This document shows positions 27,301 through 38,043 of a stretch of DNA of 64,000 nucleotides, one piece after another. Under the pieces are notes generated by a model. It was not told the origin of the DNA. It saw only the letters and a list, made by a program, of their open reading frames with translations, and ran no database searches. The position numbers and the translations under genes are program-made. Numbering within the stretch: the first letter of the stretch is position 1; each line of letters begins with the position of its first letter. The DNA comes from Anarhynchus alexandrinus (taxonomy: Eukaryota; Chordata; Aves; Charadriiformes; Charadriidae), in NCBI GenBank assembly GCA_008711295.1, contig VUYV01000003.1:10743148-10807147 (forward strand), written 5' to 3'.

Positions 27301-27448
27301 AGTTGCTTTTGAAATTTTTTTGTCATTGATAAAAGTGATGTGGTTCTTCCAATCAGTGTGTTTAATGCTTTTTACTGAAATGTTACTGTAGACAATATTT
27401 CTGTTAATATAGCTGTTGTGCTCATGATTCTTCTTTCATAAAAATCAG
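24311..27448 (+). other. EXOC2: EXOC2 intron between exons A and B
   Basis: A 3,138-bp intron with GTGAGA at its 5' end and ATCAG at its 3' end. It is AT-rich and contains a near-palindromic AT stretch at 24896-24916 and an A-run near 26350. No coding sequence or known mobile element is visible. Confidence 0.85.
24896..24916. repeat. AT-rich near-perfect palindrome
   Basis: Ten-base arms (ATATTATTAT / ATAATAATAT) flank one central T. An outer GCATATTA/TAATATGC pair at 24886-24893 and 24911-24918 offers an alternative fold. It is probably an AT-rich simple sequence. Confidence 0.6.
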
Positions 27449-27571
27449 GTGTTTACCATTTCCAAAGACTTAGTTCCTCGGGTAATGTCAAGGGTTGTAG
27501 AAGCAGTGTCTGAAGAACTGAGTCGACTGATGCAGTGTGTTTCATTCTTCAGCAAAAACGGAGCTTTACAG
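27449..27571 (+). CDS. EXOC2: EXOC2 exon B
   Basis: Acceptor ...AATCAG ends at 27448 and donor GTACCC starts at 27572. The exon is 123 bp, exactly 41 codons in phase 0. It starts [17 protein letters not shown] and ends [15 protein letters not shown], matching the EXOC2 segment that follows exon A in other vertebrates with only conservative changes, for example Met and Arg where mammals have Leu and Lys. It is predicted mostly alpha-helical, in keeping with the stacked helical bundles of exocyst subunits. The donor is weak after the invariant GT and A (positions +4 to +6 are CCC), which is the only unusual feature; the exon itself is intact. Confidence 0.95.
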
Positions 27572-29811
27572 GTACCCGAGTACTGTGTACTGTTAAACGT
27601 CTGAACCTAGAAAACTGAGAATAAGAGGGAGAGTTATAATCTGTGTATTTGTTGGATTTATTGTAGCAGTGAAAGCAAGGAGATAAAAAGGATTAGTGTA
27701 CAACTTATTTCAAATTTGTGGATGAATACCCTTTGGGATACTGGTTTTTGGGTTTGATTATATTTTAGTACTGTCTTTGTGTCTGAGTGCATAAAAGGTT
27801 ACCTATATCCTGTGAGGTAAAAAGCATCATAGTGGTATCTTTTTGAAATGTCGTTAAATACTGCCTTTGGCCTGTCATCAAAAAAATACTTTAAAAGAAA
27901 AAACAATTCTTTTATATTTTGAGATTTAGAAAATCTTGAAAATATCATGCAGGTAGGATCTTGCAAGTCTTTGCAAAACTAGTCACTTGTTTGTTATATT
28001 ATTTCTACATTAGCACTTTGTTGCAGCATAGGTAAAACAGATACTCTTACAATGCCTTCTGCGTTTATGCCTGGATTGGTAGTTTTATTTGCTATTGGAT
28101 GAGTTTTAAAGGACACTAAGAAAAAATCATTTAAAAAAAAAATGCCTTTGAGTCAACGATTGCTATGGCCATAACGGGCAAGAAGAGCAAACTCCCAATT
28201 ATCATTGTACATGACAGCACTCTTGCATTATGATGGGAAAATAATTATCCGATTGCAAGTCTTATTTTCCAATTGCTGGTAATAGTTGGGCCGAGAATTA
28301 ATGTAGGAAGATTGCAGCCAAATAAGATTTACTTTTACTATTTAAAACCAAATCAATGAATAGCGACAAAGCTACCTGTATATCAGTTTTGTTTGACTAG
28401 ACAACCCACCGTATAAACTTGCTGTCTAAACCCATAAATGGAAGGATTTTCTCTCCCTACTGTACATTTGTCACTGGTGGTCATTTTCTGTTCCTCTGAG
28501 CATAGAAAATCCTGTCTGGCGGACATCCTGTCGTGACCCACAGTTTTGCAGGGTTTGCCCTTCCACCATGTTTATTTAGGCTGTGGTACTTGAGAATGTG
28601 GCACTTCCCCGTGGTACTGCTACCTGCTAAAATGTAGGAACGACTCCAGAATCTTATGTGTAGGACTTCAAAAAGTTCAAGGCTGTTTAGTTTGGAGCAC
28701 CATACAAAAAAAAGGTGAAACAGTCTGTCATGAGAAAAGCATTTCTTATGAATATAAAATTGGTGGGTGGCTATGTTGTATTTCGTGCCAGAAAGTTCTA
28801 GCACTAAAAAAGCATAAATCTCATCTGGCTTCCTACCTGGGGGAGAGATGAGGGGAAGTCCAAAAAGCCAAAGCCTTTCATTAGAACTAGAATTCAATGT
28901 CTGTGTTGCATTATAAAAAGTTTTGGTTTGGAAGATTAATGTCATATTAGTTGGGTCTAAATGTAGATCAGTTTCTGCAATGGCTAACTAGATTAAATTT
29001 AATCTTTATGATGAACAATATCAATTTGGATGAAGTTCACTTTATATTTTTAAATGAAATTACTTAAAGTATTAATCATATGCAGAATATTTCTATTTCA
29101 TGTAAAACCTGTGATGGTAATGATTGCTTTTCAAAGACTAAAGAATGGTCTATGAAATTTATTTAATCTTTGATCATTCTCCACCATAGTTTGCCTAGGT
29201 GAAAATTAATACCTAGACTCGCAGTACAGTGTAGGAGTAAAATCCCCAAGCTTGTGTGCCCACCAGGTGACAGACAAGAAGCAGAGCACAACTATTCGAC
29301 TTCCTCATCTGATGGAAAAAAATAAATTCAACAGGAAAACCAAGAGTAATATGTATTGACAGATTTTTGTGCTCTTGTTTCCTTCCTCCTTGGCCAAGCT
29401 GTGCTGTGAGAAGTAAAGCTCACTGTATTTAATAATAATAATAATTTTAAAAAAGGACAGACAAATTAAGGCTGCATTCTTCTTTCTATCACAGTACAGA
29501 AAAGATGGAATGGAATTAAAGATTTATTACTGTTACTGAGAAACAAACCAATGTTTTTAGACTGCTACATAGTGACCATACAAATAGTTTGACTTGAATC
29601 AAAAGTATGAAATTCTTCCTTTTAGCAGTCTCCTGACGTAGCAGTGTGGCAACAAAAAATACAGGAAACAAACTGTTAAAAGCCAAGGCTGCTTACAACT
29701 GCAGTGTGCAATAATATTTGCCTCTAAAAAAGATGAAGCTTTGGGATACTGGTATTCACTTGATGAAAGGACATTGTGTCATTGTTTCAGTATTTGTTTT
29801 TCTGTCTTTAG
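27572..29811 (+). other. EXOC2: EXOC2 intron between exons B and C
   Basis: A 2,240-bp intron ending in a TTTTTCTGTCTTTAG acceptor. It holds a 154-codon antisense open frame (28481-28945) with no recognisable similarity and an AAT trinucleotide run near 29432. No repeat family was recognised. Confidence 0.85.
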
Positions 29812-29873
29812 GCAAGGCTTGAAATCTGTGCATTGAGAGATACCGTGGCCATATACCTAACACCTGAAAGCAA
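29812..29873 (+). CDS. EXOC2: EXOC2 exon C
   Basis: Acceptor TTTAG ends at 29811 and donor GTAAGA starts at 29874. The 62-bp exon holds 20 codons, ARLEICALRDTVAIYLTPES, plus two bases (AA) of a split codon completed by exon D to AAC (Asn). The sequence is nearly identical to mammalian EXOC2 at this point, with Ile where mammals have Val. It enters in phase 0 and leaves in phase 2, matching exon D. Nothing is broken. Confidence 0.95.
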
Positions 29874-30387
29874 GTAAGATGTGCTGTAATGCCTGGTTTT
29901 TCAATGTAATGGAATCTTTGGTAAACGTGCAAAAGTACATGATGTAAATTAAGGATTAAGACATTTTGCTTCAAATGTGTGATATACTAGGTAAATATAC
30001 AAAAAACAGATTACTAGCAAAGTTCTATCAGTTGAAAGAAAAAAATTACCTTTTTTTTTTCATTTTTACTTGAACTTTTAGAAACAAGCTAGTATTTGCT
30101 GCTAAAAAAAAAAAGTACAACTTCTTAACAGCAGCTCAGGTACTGAGGAAAATGGGGCTAAAACAAGGCAAAAGCAGATGTCACTGAGTTTTATCCAGTT
30201 TTTCACAGCAATCTCATAAAGCACACAGCAAAGAACCTGCCAGGCACATCAGAGAACTGGACACTGGCAGGATCCCCATATAGGGGTATGGAAAATTAGG
30301 GCTCTCCACAAGTTTGCACAATACCCTACTCCTTTTCCACACACCTAATCACGGAAAGTGAATTCAACTTCACACTGTCTCTTAGAA

Positions 30388-30410
30388 TGAAAGCCTTCAA
30401 AAGGCTTTCA
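30388..30410. repeat. 10-bp perfect hairpin with 3-nt loop
   Basis: TGAAAGCCTT (30388-30397) and AAGGCTTTCA (30401-30410) are reverse complements around a CAA loop. It is short, intronic and of unknown significance. Confidence 0.55.
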
Positions 30411-31119
30411 GCAATTTATCATTTCTCAGTGAGGTGCAAAACCAAAAATAAATAGTGTGGGACAGATTCACATATTAATATAAAGGGAGAAAGAAAAGCA
30501 TTAGCAGCATCAGTGGTTGATGCAGTCATGGCATGTAAAAACAAACTATGATAGCTGTCAGCGGTTTTGGGTAAAGTTGATTGAAATTTCTAGGTGATGA
30601 TGTTGGGGATTAGATATGGGCAGGTTCATTCATTATTTTAATTCTAGTGTTTTTTTGTTTTGTTTTTTTTTAATTTCTGTTTTAACACTTCTGTTAGGAT
30701 TGGCATCACATGTTCCCACAGGTGGCAATTTGGTCATGTTACCTGATCAACATTTTGTAGGAGAGATTGCAGGACTTGAGGGCCTAATGTGTCTTCATAG
30801 TGTCACAGGTATTGTCCTGTGGTGTCACTGCATTCTGTTTCAAAAGACTTGCTTGCCTATTCTGAGTGTCCGATAGTGATGAAGACCTCTAAATGAAAAC
30901 TACTTGGCACTGGCTCAAATTGGATAAGATGGAAGTGGCATTGTCTCTAATCAGCACAGAGGCAACACACAGTGAACTGTGCTAGAGCTTTGTGGCTGCC
31001 TTTTTATTCCTGGACTTCTCACTAGTAATGGTTGCCACAAGTCACCGTATTAATCTTTTGATGACAAGATTGTCTGTATCTGTGCATGTCCTGCATCGTT
31101 CCCTGAATTTATTTTCCAC

Positions 31120-31288
31120 ATCTGTTGTCCAGAGAGGCGTGGAAACCCCTATCTTTGGAGTTACTCAGAACTTGACTGGATAATGCCCCAAGAAACCTAT
31201 AACCTCGAAGCTGGCCCTGCTTTGAGAGGGAGGTTAAACCTGAAGACCTCCAGAGGACCCTTCCAACCTAAATTATTCTATGAATCTA
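31120..31288 (+). mobile_element. CR1 LINE 3'-end fragment, sense
   Basis: From about 31120 the sequence follows the CR1 C-terminal coding region ('ttgtccagagaggcgtgga', 'cttgactggataatgcccc') into the 3' untranslated end ('ggaccсttccaacct'-type block near 31255-31270) and the 'aaattattctatgaatct' tail. The copy is diverged, with several substitutions in the usually conserved pre-tail block. It is in sense orientation within the EXOC2 intron, about 245 bp from an antisense CR1. Confidence 0.85.
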
Positions 31289-31533
31289 CGTTACTTCAAT
31301 GCCAAACCTACTGTCATTCTCTCTGTAGACTCCCTTCTGTAGGGGAGAATGCAGTGACCTGTCTTACTGAGCACAGAAAGCCAAAATAAATGTTTTGTCT
31401 GTGCTTCATACTCTGATGGTCACTTAGTTTGAGGCGAAAGGCAGGCTGGCAACTATCTAATTCTTCAAGAGTCCAGGATATCAAGCACAGTCTTAAATCA
31501 GCTGCTGATTTAACATTTCCTGTTGATGTCTGG

Positions 31534-31845
31534 CATAGAATCATAGAATCATAGAATGGTTTAGGTTGGAAAGGACCTTGAAGATCATCAAGTTCCAACC
31601 CCCCTGCCATGGGCCTCCACACCTCCCACCAGACCAGGTTGCTCAAAGTCCCATCCAACCTGGCCTTGAACACTTCCAGGGATGGGGCAGCCACAACTTC
31701 CCTGGGCAACCTGAGCCAGTGTCTCACCACCCTCACAGTAAAGAATTTATTCTCAATATCTAATCTAAATTTACCCTCTTTCAGTTTAAAACCGTTACCC
31801 CTCATCCTATCGCTATGCTCCCTGATAAAGAATCCCTCTCCATCT
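31534..31845 (-). mobile_element. CR1 LINE 3' portion, antisense
   Basis: The + strand begins with three CR1 tail units in reverse ('catagaatcatagaatcata') and continues through 'aaggaccttgaagatcatca' and 'cagggatggggcagccacaa' to 'ctccctgataaagaatccct', the antisense of the CR1 3' end and C-terminal coding part. On the minus strand this corresponds to the block coding for the final ORF2 residues. Homology stops near 31845-31862. The copy could be continuous in origin with the piece at 32307-32480, but about 240 bp of unrelated-looking sequence and a gap separate them. Confidence 0.9.
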
Positions 31846-32086
31846 TCACCCTCTCCACCAGATCTCCTGATTTGTGAAGTTAATAGCTTGTAGTCTGTTT
31901 TGAACAAGTAACCAAAGGTGTAGAGAATGAAGATTTTATGGATTGGACTGGTTTGGGGCTTCTTTGCCAGGAGGGCACATGTATCTATACGTCCTCTTCC
32001 ACAGGTCAAACATTGTAGTGCTTTCAAGGTTGTCCCTGGAACGCTTTGATAACTGTAACATAAGCCCAGATATAAAACGAGAAGGA

Positions 32087-32306
32087 NNNNNNNNNNNNNN
32101 NNNNNNNNNNNNNNNNNNNNNNNNNNNNNNNNNNNNNNNNNNNNNNNNNNNNNNNNNNNNNNNNNNNNNNNNNNNNNNNNNNNNNNNNNNNNNNNNNNNN
32201 NNNNNNNNNNNNNNNNNNNNNNNNNNNNNNNNNNNNNNNNNNNNNNNNNNNNNNNNNNNNNNNNNNNNNNNNNNNNNNNNNNNNNNNNNNNNNNNNNNNN
32301 NNNNNN
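32087..32306. other. Assembly gap, 220 N
   Basis: A run of N with apparently unique sequence on its left and antisense CR1 on its right. The gap probably hides more of the CR1 element. Confidence 0.99.
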
Positions 32307-32480
32307 CCCTGAGGAACGCCACTTGTCACTGGTCTCCACTTGGACATCGAGCCGTTGACCGCAACTCTTTGAGTGCGACTGTCCAGCCAGTTCTTTATCC
32401 ATCGAGTGGTCCATTTGTCAAAACCATGTCTCTTCAATTTAGAGACCAGGATATTATGTGGGACAGTGTCATACTCACAT
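32307..32480 (-). mobile_element. CR1 LINE reverse-transcriptase fragment, antisense
   Basis: Read on the minus strand, this piece encodes a segment with [20 protein letters not shown] and then a VTSGVPQ motif just before the gap, which is the palm region of a CR1-type reverse transcriptase. The open frame is cut by the N gap. The amino acids differ from the matching part of the larger CR1 at 52685-54247 (Trp-Thr-Thr-Arg-Trp-Ile against Cys-Thr-Leu-His-Trp-Val), so two CR1 subfamilies are represented in the window. Confidence 0.85.
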
Positions 32481-32695
32481 CACATACATGACATTAGGAG
32501 TGTCAAGAGACCTGCTTGAACCCATGACCACTTTATGTCCAACTTGCACATGAATGTAAGGTGTCAAGTTAATATTTTGTTAATTTATTGAAATAAGAAT
32601 GGATAAATATAGCATATCTCCATGGAATTTATAGAGAGAAACTGAATACTGAGACTTGTACCAATGGAATATGTGTATTTTTGTTTTCCTTGCAG

Positions 32696-32755
32696 CTCAA
32701 GCTTTAAGCAAGCTTTGGAAGCCTTGCCTCAACTCTCAAGTGGAACTGACAAAAA
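32696..32755 (+). CDS. EXOC2: EXOC2 exon D
   Basis: Acceptor CCTTGCAG ends at 32695 and donor GTGAGT starts at 32756. The exon is 60 bp. Its first base completes the Asn codon begun in exon C, then 19 codons read SSFKQALEALPQLSSGTDK, then two bases (AA) begin a Lys codon completed by the last exon. This matches EXOC2 of other vertebrates, with Thr at a position that is Ala in mammals. The donor is a strong consensus. The exon survives intact although the preceding intron has taken several CR1 insertions. Confidence 0.95.
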
Positions 32756-34974
32756 GTGAGTATGATGCATTTTCTTGTCTCCTTTCTGGAGCCATTGCTT
32801 TTTACTCTTGTATCAGAACTTTGTTATAAGAGGGTTAACATTCACTGTATTTTACCCTTCTGAATTACAGAGCAGAAGCCTCTTTGGACAGAGTTAAGAG
32901 TAAGCTAAGTCTTGGCTTATTAAATTACATGGAAGAGCTGATGGCTTTGTGGCATCTCTCTTTTGCCCATCATAGTCTGATCAGTTCAGTATAGCTTAGT
33001 ATTTATTTTGTTATTTATTTTAGCCTTCCTTGTTAAATCTTAAAGTTTCTGTGGGGTCTATTGTCTTGTCTTACTGAATTTAGCAGCAATTAAAAAAATG
33101 GCCAAGGAACAAAAGTCCAAGCTTTTGCCAGCTGAGATACGGGGAACTCTCAAAATGGGCCTGTTTCATTTTAAAAACAAATAAGAAGGGTCTGTGGTTT
33201 TCTTTGGGTTCTTAACATCAAGAGGAGGAGGAGTTTTGGGTTCCTCCTTCCCCACCGTAGCAACCTTTGATGACCAAGCTGCTTTGCTGGTTCCAACCTA
33301 GTATTTGGGAGTCTGTTTTACAAGCATAGGTAAAATCAGGATGGATTTATGATGAGTATATTAGTATAAGTACAGATGTTTTGAACTTGAGATTGGTATT
33401 ATGGTACTTTCAGGAACTGAACTGCATCAAATCAGTTTGCACATAGGTAACAATTTAGAATATTTTGTAGACACACAAAGAGACTGTTTGTGCAGCCCAT
33501 GGTTCCAGATGTCCTCTGTCTATTTATTCAAACCTACTCCTCACCAGCCACAACAAGTCTCAAGATACCTCCTTGCATTACTTAGCTCTACGCTTTATTA
33601 AAGATAGGAATCAGTTTTGAGTAAGGAGAGTTCTTTCAACTCATACTTTCCGAAACACCTGTAGATTTTTTTTTTCTTCACTTAGTCACAAGCATTTGAG
33701 CTTCATGGGACAGATGAGAATCAAGAACTACATCATTTTTACATCTGCTTCGGAGTTCTGAGCCCTAGACAGTGCAAAAGTTGTTCTGTTTCCCAGATCT
33801 TTACACCATAATTGTCATCGTTACAGGCGTCACATTGTAATTTACACATATTTGTGTAAAATAACATACATTTGTGCACTGATTCAGAGCTGTTCAGTTC
33901 TAGTCATTCACAGTCATTACTATGATACTAAATGATGAATGTGGCTATAGTCGTCTTCCAGAGGACCTTCTGAGGAAGCAGATACTGATTTTGTGGTTCA
34001 AGTTGTTGTTCTTGGGTTGGGTTGGTTTTTTTTTTAACATACAGTATGATTTCTCCTGTTACTGGCTGTTCAATAATCACAGCTTTCCAAAAAGTTGAGG
34101 TGATACATGTCTGCCCTATCTAGCTTGTTTTTGAAATAGAGCAAAAAGTTTGGAGAACGCATCCTTCCCTAGAATATGGGGAAAATAAAACACACAGCCA
34201 AGACTGTAATACTTAATAATACATCTCGACTGTTACAATAATTATCTCCTACAACAGAGCCATCAACACCCTTGGTCCTACACCTGTAGTTTGTGGATTA
34301 CAATAAATATTATCCACTGCACCAAGTACCTTTTTGGCAGCTATGTAGATGTAAATGAACCACTGTTATGCTCCAAAATAAACTCATACATACTTATGAG
34401 TTATCTATGAAGGACAAAACCACATGGTTACCAGTAAATTAATGTTTCTCCTAGAACAGTCATACCATCTCTGATCTTTCAGCCATGATACTTAAGAGAA
34501 ATCAACAAAATACCTTCTGAAGACAAGTTTGAAAACCAAAATTCACAATTCAGCTGTACACAAAAAGCCATAGCCTTGATAAGGGATACTGGTTTTATGG
34601 TACATAGTCTGTCAGATTCTGGATTTTCCTTACAGAAGCGTGTTATGACACTCTCTACCAGTCCTTTTGCTATTGTGTTTTGCAAATATGTTTCTCTCAA
34701 GATGATGATCTTTATCTGGAAGGAAAGATATATAAAGGGCTATTTTATCACCTTGATAAAATCTCTGTGGCTAAGTCCTCCTCTGGCCACAGATCATCCT
34801 GACACATTGGTATACTTTTAAATACCTATAATGTTCAGATATTTGAATAGATCCAATTTTAGGGCCTTTATTTAAGCAGACAGTGTACTTGAATTCACAG
34901 ACAGAATAGCCAAAACTTCTGGTAATTGTTCCCTTTTCAGAATCTGCCAAAGTTGTAATTATTTCTTTTTACAG
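32756..34974 (+). other. EXOC2: EXOC2 intron between exons D and E
   Basis: A 2,219-bp AT-rich intron ending in a long TTATTTCTTTTTACAG acceptor. No mobile element or coding sequence is recognised. The left edge of the 3.2-kb duplication (34831) falls inside it, so its last 144 bp, including the acceptor and presumably the branch point, are present twice. Confidence 0.85.
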
Positions 34975-35068
34975 GTTACTAGAAGAGTTACTAAACAAAT
35001 TTAAAAGCAGCATGCACTTGCAGCTGACCTGTTTTCAAGCTTCTTCGTCAGCAATGATGAAAACATAG
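34975..35068 (+). CDS. EXOC2: EXOC2 terminal coding exon E, first copy
   Basis: Acceptor TTTTTACAG ends at 34974. The first G completes a Lys codon from exon D; 30 codons follow, starting [20 protein letters not shown] and ending SSSAMMKT, then TAG at 35066-35068. This is the recognised C-terminus of EXOC2, with small changes from mammals only in the last ten residues. With exons A-D it makes 131 residues, the same as the corresponding part of the mammalian protein, so no residues are gained or lost. An apparently equal copy exists at 38188-38281. Spliced to exon D, this nearer copy would give a complete reading frame. Confidence 0.95.
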
Positions 35069-35580
35069 ATGACTACACAATGCAGGCAACTCAAAAGACA
35101 AATGTGCTTAAACGTCACCTGTTTTTTCTGTACTTCTTCAATTCTTTTGAAGACTGAAGAAAACAAAAGGAATTTCACCAAAAAAGAAATTATGAGATAC
35201 AACTCTGAGTAACGGTGTGGGGTATCCTGCTGAGTGAGATTTCTGGCCATAAATGCCTTGATAGAATGGTTTTCTGTCTACTGTATTTCATTCGGGGGGG
35301 AAGGGGAGGGATTAAACCAATTTTGTTTACATACACTCTTCTTGGCTCTATGTTCATGAAGAAATATTCATTGGTGCACTGCAATCTCAGTTTCATTTGT
35401 TAAAAATACATTGAAAGGTATTTTTAGCAAATGTCACCTTAAATTTGGGTATTACTCATGTTGTTCAGTGTATGAATCTGTTTCTAGATGTAGAGCAATA
35501 CTGATGCAAGTGACTGGAAGACTCAACTTCTATAAATTATTGAGAAGTATGTAATAAATGTTACTACATACAGCTGTCCA
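35069..35580 (+). other. EXOC2: EXOC2 3' UTR to the first poly(A) signal
   Basis: Sequence directly after the TAG stop, up to shortly beyond the first canonical AATAAA (35553-35558). Its true end cannot be fixed without transcript data, because further AATAAA hexamers follow at 36726 and 37082. Confidence 0.6.
35553..35558 (+). promoter_or_regulatory. EXOC2: Candidate poly(A) signal AATAAA (proximal)
   Basis: First AATAAA after the EXOC2 stop, 485 bp downstream of it. The duplicated counterpart is at 38766-38771. No strong GU-rich element follows immediately, so use of this site is uncertain. Confidence 0.45.
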
Positions 35581-36725
35581 ATAAGTGTTCAGATACTATA
35601 TGGAGAAGGACACTGCTTCTTTTGCATTTAATAATTATCACTCTCTTTTTTCTGTTATCATCTAAATTTTAGTGGTCGTAAGTCTGACTTCTTGGGAGGC
35701 TTTTTTTTCTTGCTTCTTTTTTAATTAAACATGTTCCTGCCTCTTGTTTCTCCCTTCTGTTGGAATGTTGGTGATAACCTTCACATTTGAAATAAGCTCT
35801 TCTTTCATTGGCAATTAACAGAAAAGTGTTCTGAGTTTATAAGAGTAGTAGAAGTTTTTTAAAAAAATGTTCAAGTAAAATATTCTTTGGTGTTAAGGAG
35901 TAGGATAGTTACTTGCATCTTGCGTAGTCAAAAGTAAGGAGGAGCACAATATGTCACTGGTTTTGCTGCTTCCTTCTTACTCCTCTTGTCTTTTCTTGCT
36001 CTTACAGGCTTAGTGCCACTGTCTGCCTCTTCCCTCTTGTTAGTCAGTCCTCTTTTCACCACTAGTTATTGAATTGTGTGTGGAGGGGAATTGGGAATTA
36101 AGAAGGAAAGAACAATTTTGCTGCCGTTAAGATGTAGTTACACAAAAGTCAACAGCCGTCTTCCCAACAGGGAAGATTTGACACTGACTTGATATAAGAT
36201 GCAGAAAGCTATAACAGAGAGCAACTAATTGAAAGTGGTCTTGTTTTGGGGGATGAGGGGTGGGTTTAATTTTATGACTGAAGTCACGACTCGCCAGTAA
36301 ATCATGCAGTAATAATGTATTCTTTCTGTATTTACAGTCATTTTGAGTGGGACTTTTCAGAAACAGTGTACTAAATTGTCGAACAAATTTTTAATGTCAA
36401 TGTTTTCTTTTGCCAGTTCAGTTACATGCTTTAACACTACAGTGTACAGTTCCTGTAATATGAAATACTAAAGAAACAGTTTGATGCACATGTATTTACT
36501 TGTAAAAAAAAAGAAATTGTGTGTAAGTGGTAATAGCATGTTGAATGGAAATTTGAAACTTCAAATATATGTCGTTATTGGCTTTCAGGGAGAATTGTTA
36601 AACACCTGGAGCAATGTTGTTTTGTTAAATGTTGTCCATTCTAAGCTGGTCATAGTCTCAGCTGCTGGTATTAACTGAAATAGTCATCCGGTTATCTCAA
36701 TCTGTAAAGGATTTTGCTTCCAAAT

Positions 36726-36731
36726 AATAAA
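36726..36731 (+). promoter_or_regulatory. EXOC2: Candidate poly(A) signal AATAAA (distal)
   Basis: Second AATAAA, about 1.66 kb after the stop, followed within 30-40 bp by T-rich sequence (CTCTTTTTG), a better downstream context than the proximal site. Its counterpart in copy 2 is at 39937-39942. Confidence 0.45.
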
Positions 36732-38042
36732 ATATTAAGAAATATGGTCATAAGCTCTTTTTGAATTCCTCACTTTTGAAGAAATGTGGTTTCTTTATGA
36801 ATTTTGCCAGTCTGCATTTTCTACATCTGTATCAGACATGATTATTGAAAACATATTTTATCATCTGTACTGAATTAATATATATTCAGGCATCTCTTTA
36901 TTGTAACATCGTTCTCTTACTCATCTGTGGTTACAACAGCTTGTTGCTTGTCTTTAAATCCTGAAGGCAGACGTTTGTGTTTAGTTGCCTTTCTGAAGTA
37001 GCACCTCAAAACATGTCATTGACAGCAAACGAGAATAATGTGTAAGGGATCAAGATATTACTTGAATTAAACCTGATATGAAATAAATGCTCACAGTCAA
37101 GTCAGAGGACTGGACTTTAATATATCCGCCTGGTGGAATTAAGGAAGTCAATGAGCTGCAACAGGATGTATTGGAATCCCTTTGTGTGGAAGGAGAGCTG
37201 GGACTGCCGAGACTTCATAGCCAACGTACAGCAGGCTCCAGTTCCTCTGAAAAGAAGATTACAAAAAACAAGTGGTCAGTGTGGTTTTCGGGGGGGGAAA
37301 AAAAAACAAAACAAAACACCAACAACCAAAACTCTTCAAAGATACAATGAGGTTTAAAAAATATTATTGGAAGTGGAAAAAGATGGGGAGACCACAGCAA
37401 AATACACAATCAGTTAGGGCTTGCAGAGAAAAGAGAGGCAGCAAGGAAATCAAAGTAACAGAAGTGAAAGGCTCTGACATTTAAAGCAAAGGTAAGTGCT
37501 GAAAACAGTACAAGAGAAATTAAAATTAATTATTACGTGAACTTTGAACCTCAAGAAAAATCTAAAATCAAAGAAAAAAAAAGTGACACTGAAATAAAAA
37601 CCTGGAGAGCTTTATTTCTCATTTAAGAGAAAAAATTAGGAAGTAGTAAGGCTGTATCTTGCTTAAAGGTAGGTTAAGTCTTATAGAAGAAAACCATAAT
37701 ATGCTGTGTTGAGATGTTCGGCCTCTGGAGATGTTGAGGCATTCTCCTATTACTGTATTTTGAACATTTATTTTGAATAGTCATGAGTAGTTCAGGAGGT
37801 AGGCAAAGAAGTAATAAAAAGCAAATGCTGTGTCAATGTAATGGGAGGGGGGGACATGCAGAAAAAATAGCTAAATCCGCCAGTAAAATGATGGAAAAAA
37901 GGGAAAAATTCATGATGTACCCAGGTGTTAGCTTAATGAAATAAATCAAATAAGTAGCATGAAACAATTAAGAAATCCTGCCCCTTCTCACCCACAAAAT
38001 GTTTTTTAAATTGATATTTTTTTAGAAAATATGTTTATGAAA

Positions 38043-38043
38043 N
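38043..38043. other. Single N at the duplication junction
   Basis: One ambiguous base separates the end of copy 1 from the start of copy 2. It marks the precise junction of the tandem repeat and shows that the join is not supported by unambiguous sequence. Confidence 0.99.

Larger units (their letters stand above)
29874..32695 (+). other. EXOC2: EXOC2 intron between exons C and D, CR1-rich
   Basis: A 2,822-bp interval, including 220 N, ending in a TTTTCCTTGCAG acceptor. Its 3' half is crowded with CR1 pieces in both orientations (31120-31288 sense; 31534-31845 and 32307-32480 antisense), and the gap at 32087-32306 lies beside one of them. A 10-bp hairpin lies at 30388-30410. The rest is unremarkable AT-rich intron. 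Confidence 0.85.
34831..38042 (+). repeat. Direct tandem duplication, copy 1 (3,212 bp)
   Basis: Begins ATGTTCAGATATTTG and ends ATGTTTATGAAA. It matches 38044-41255 over its whole length at an offset of 3,213, which shifts by a few bases after small indels. By eye I count five substitutions (copy 1/copy 2: 35191 T/G, 35214 G/A, 35240 T/C, 36513 G/A, 36756 C/T) and three indels (one T near 35645, three bases near 36483, two bases near 37031). It includes the end of an intron, the last EXOC2 coding exon and about 3 kb of 3' UTR and flank. Confidence 0.97.

Noticed and set aside
28481..28945. 154-codon antisense open frame in the EXOC2 B-C intron
   Set aside because: No recognisable family or splice context, and the composition matches the intron; a frame of this size can arise by chance in 64 kb.
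37087..37484. Group of small overlapping frames that recur, nearly unchanged, at 40300-40697
   Set aside because: Their repetition is explained by the 3.2-kb duplication and not by selection; they lie in EXOC2 3' flank and overlap in several frames.
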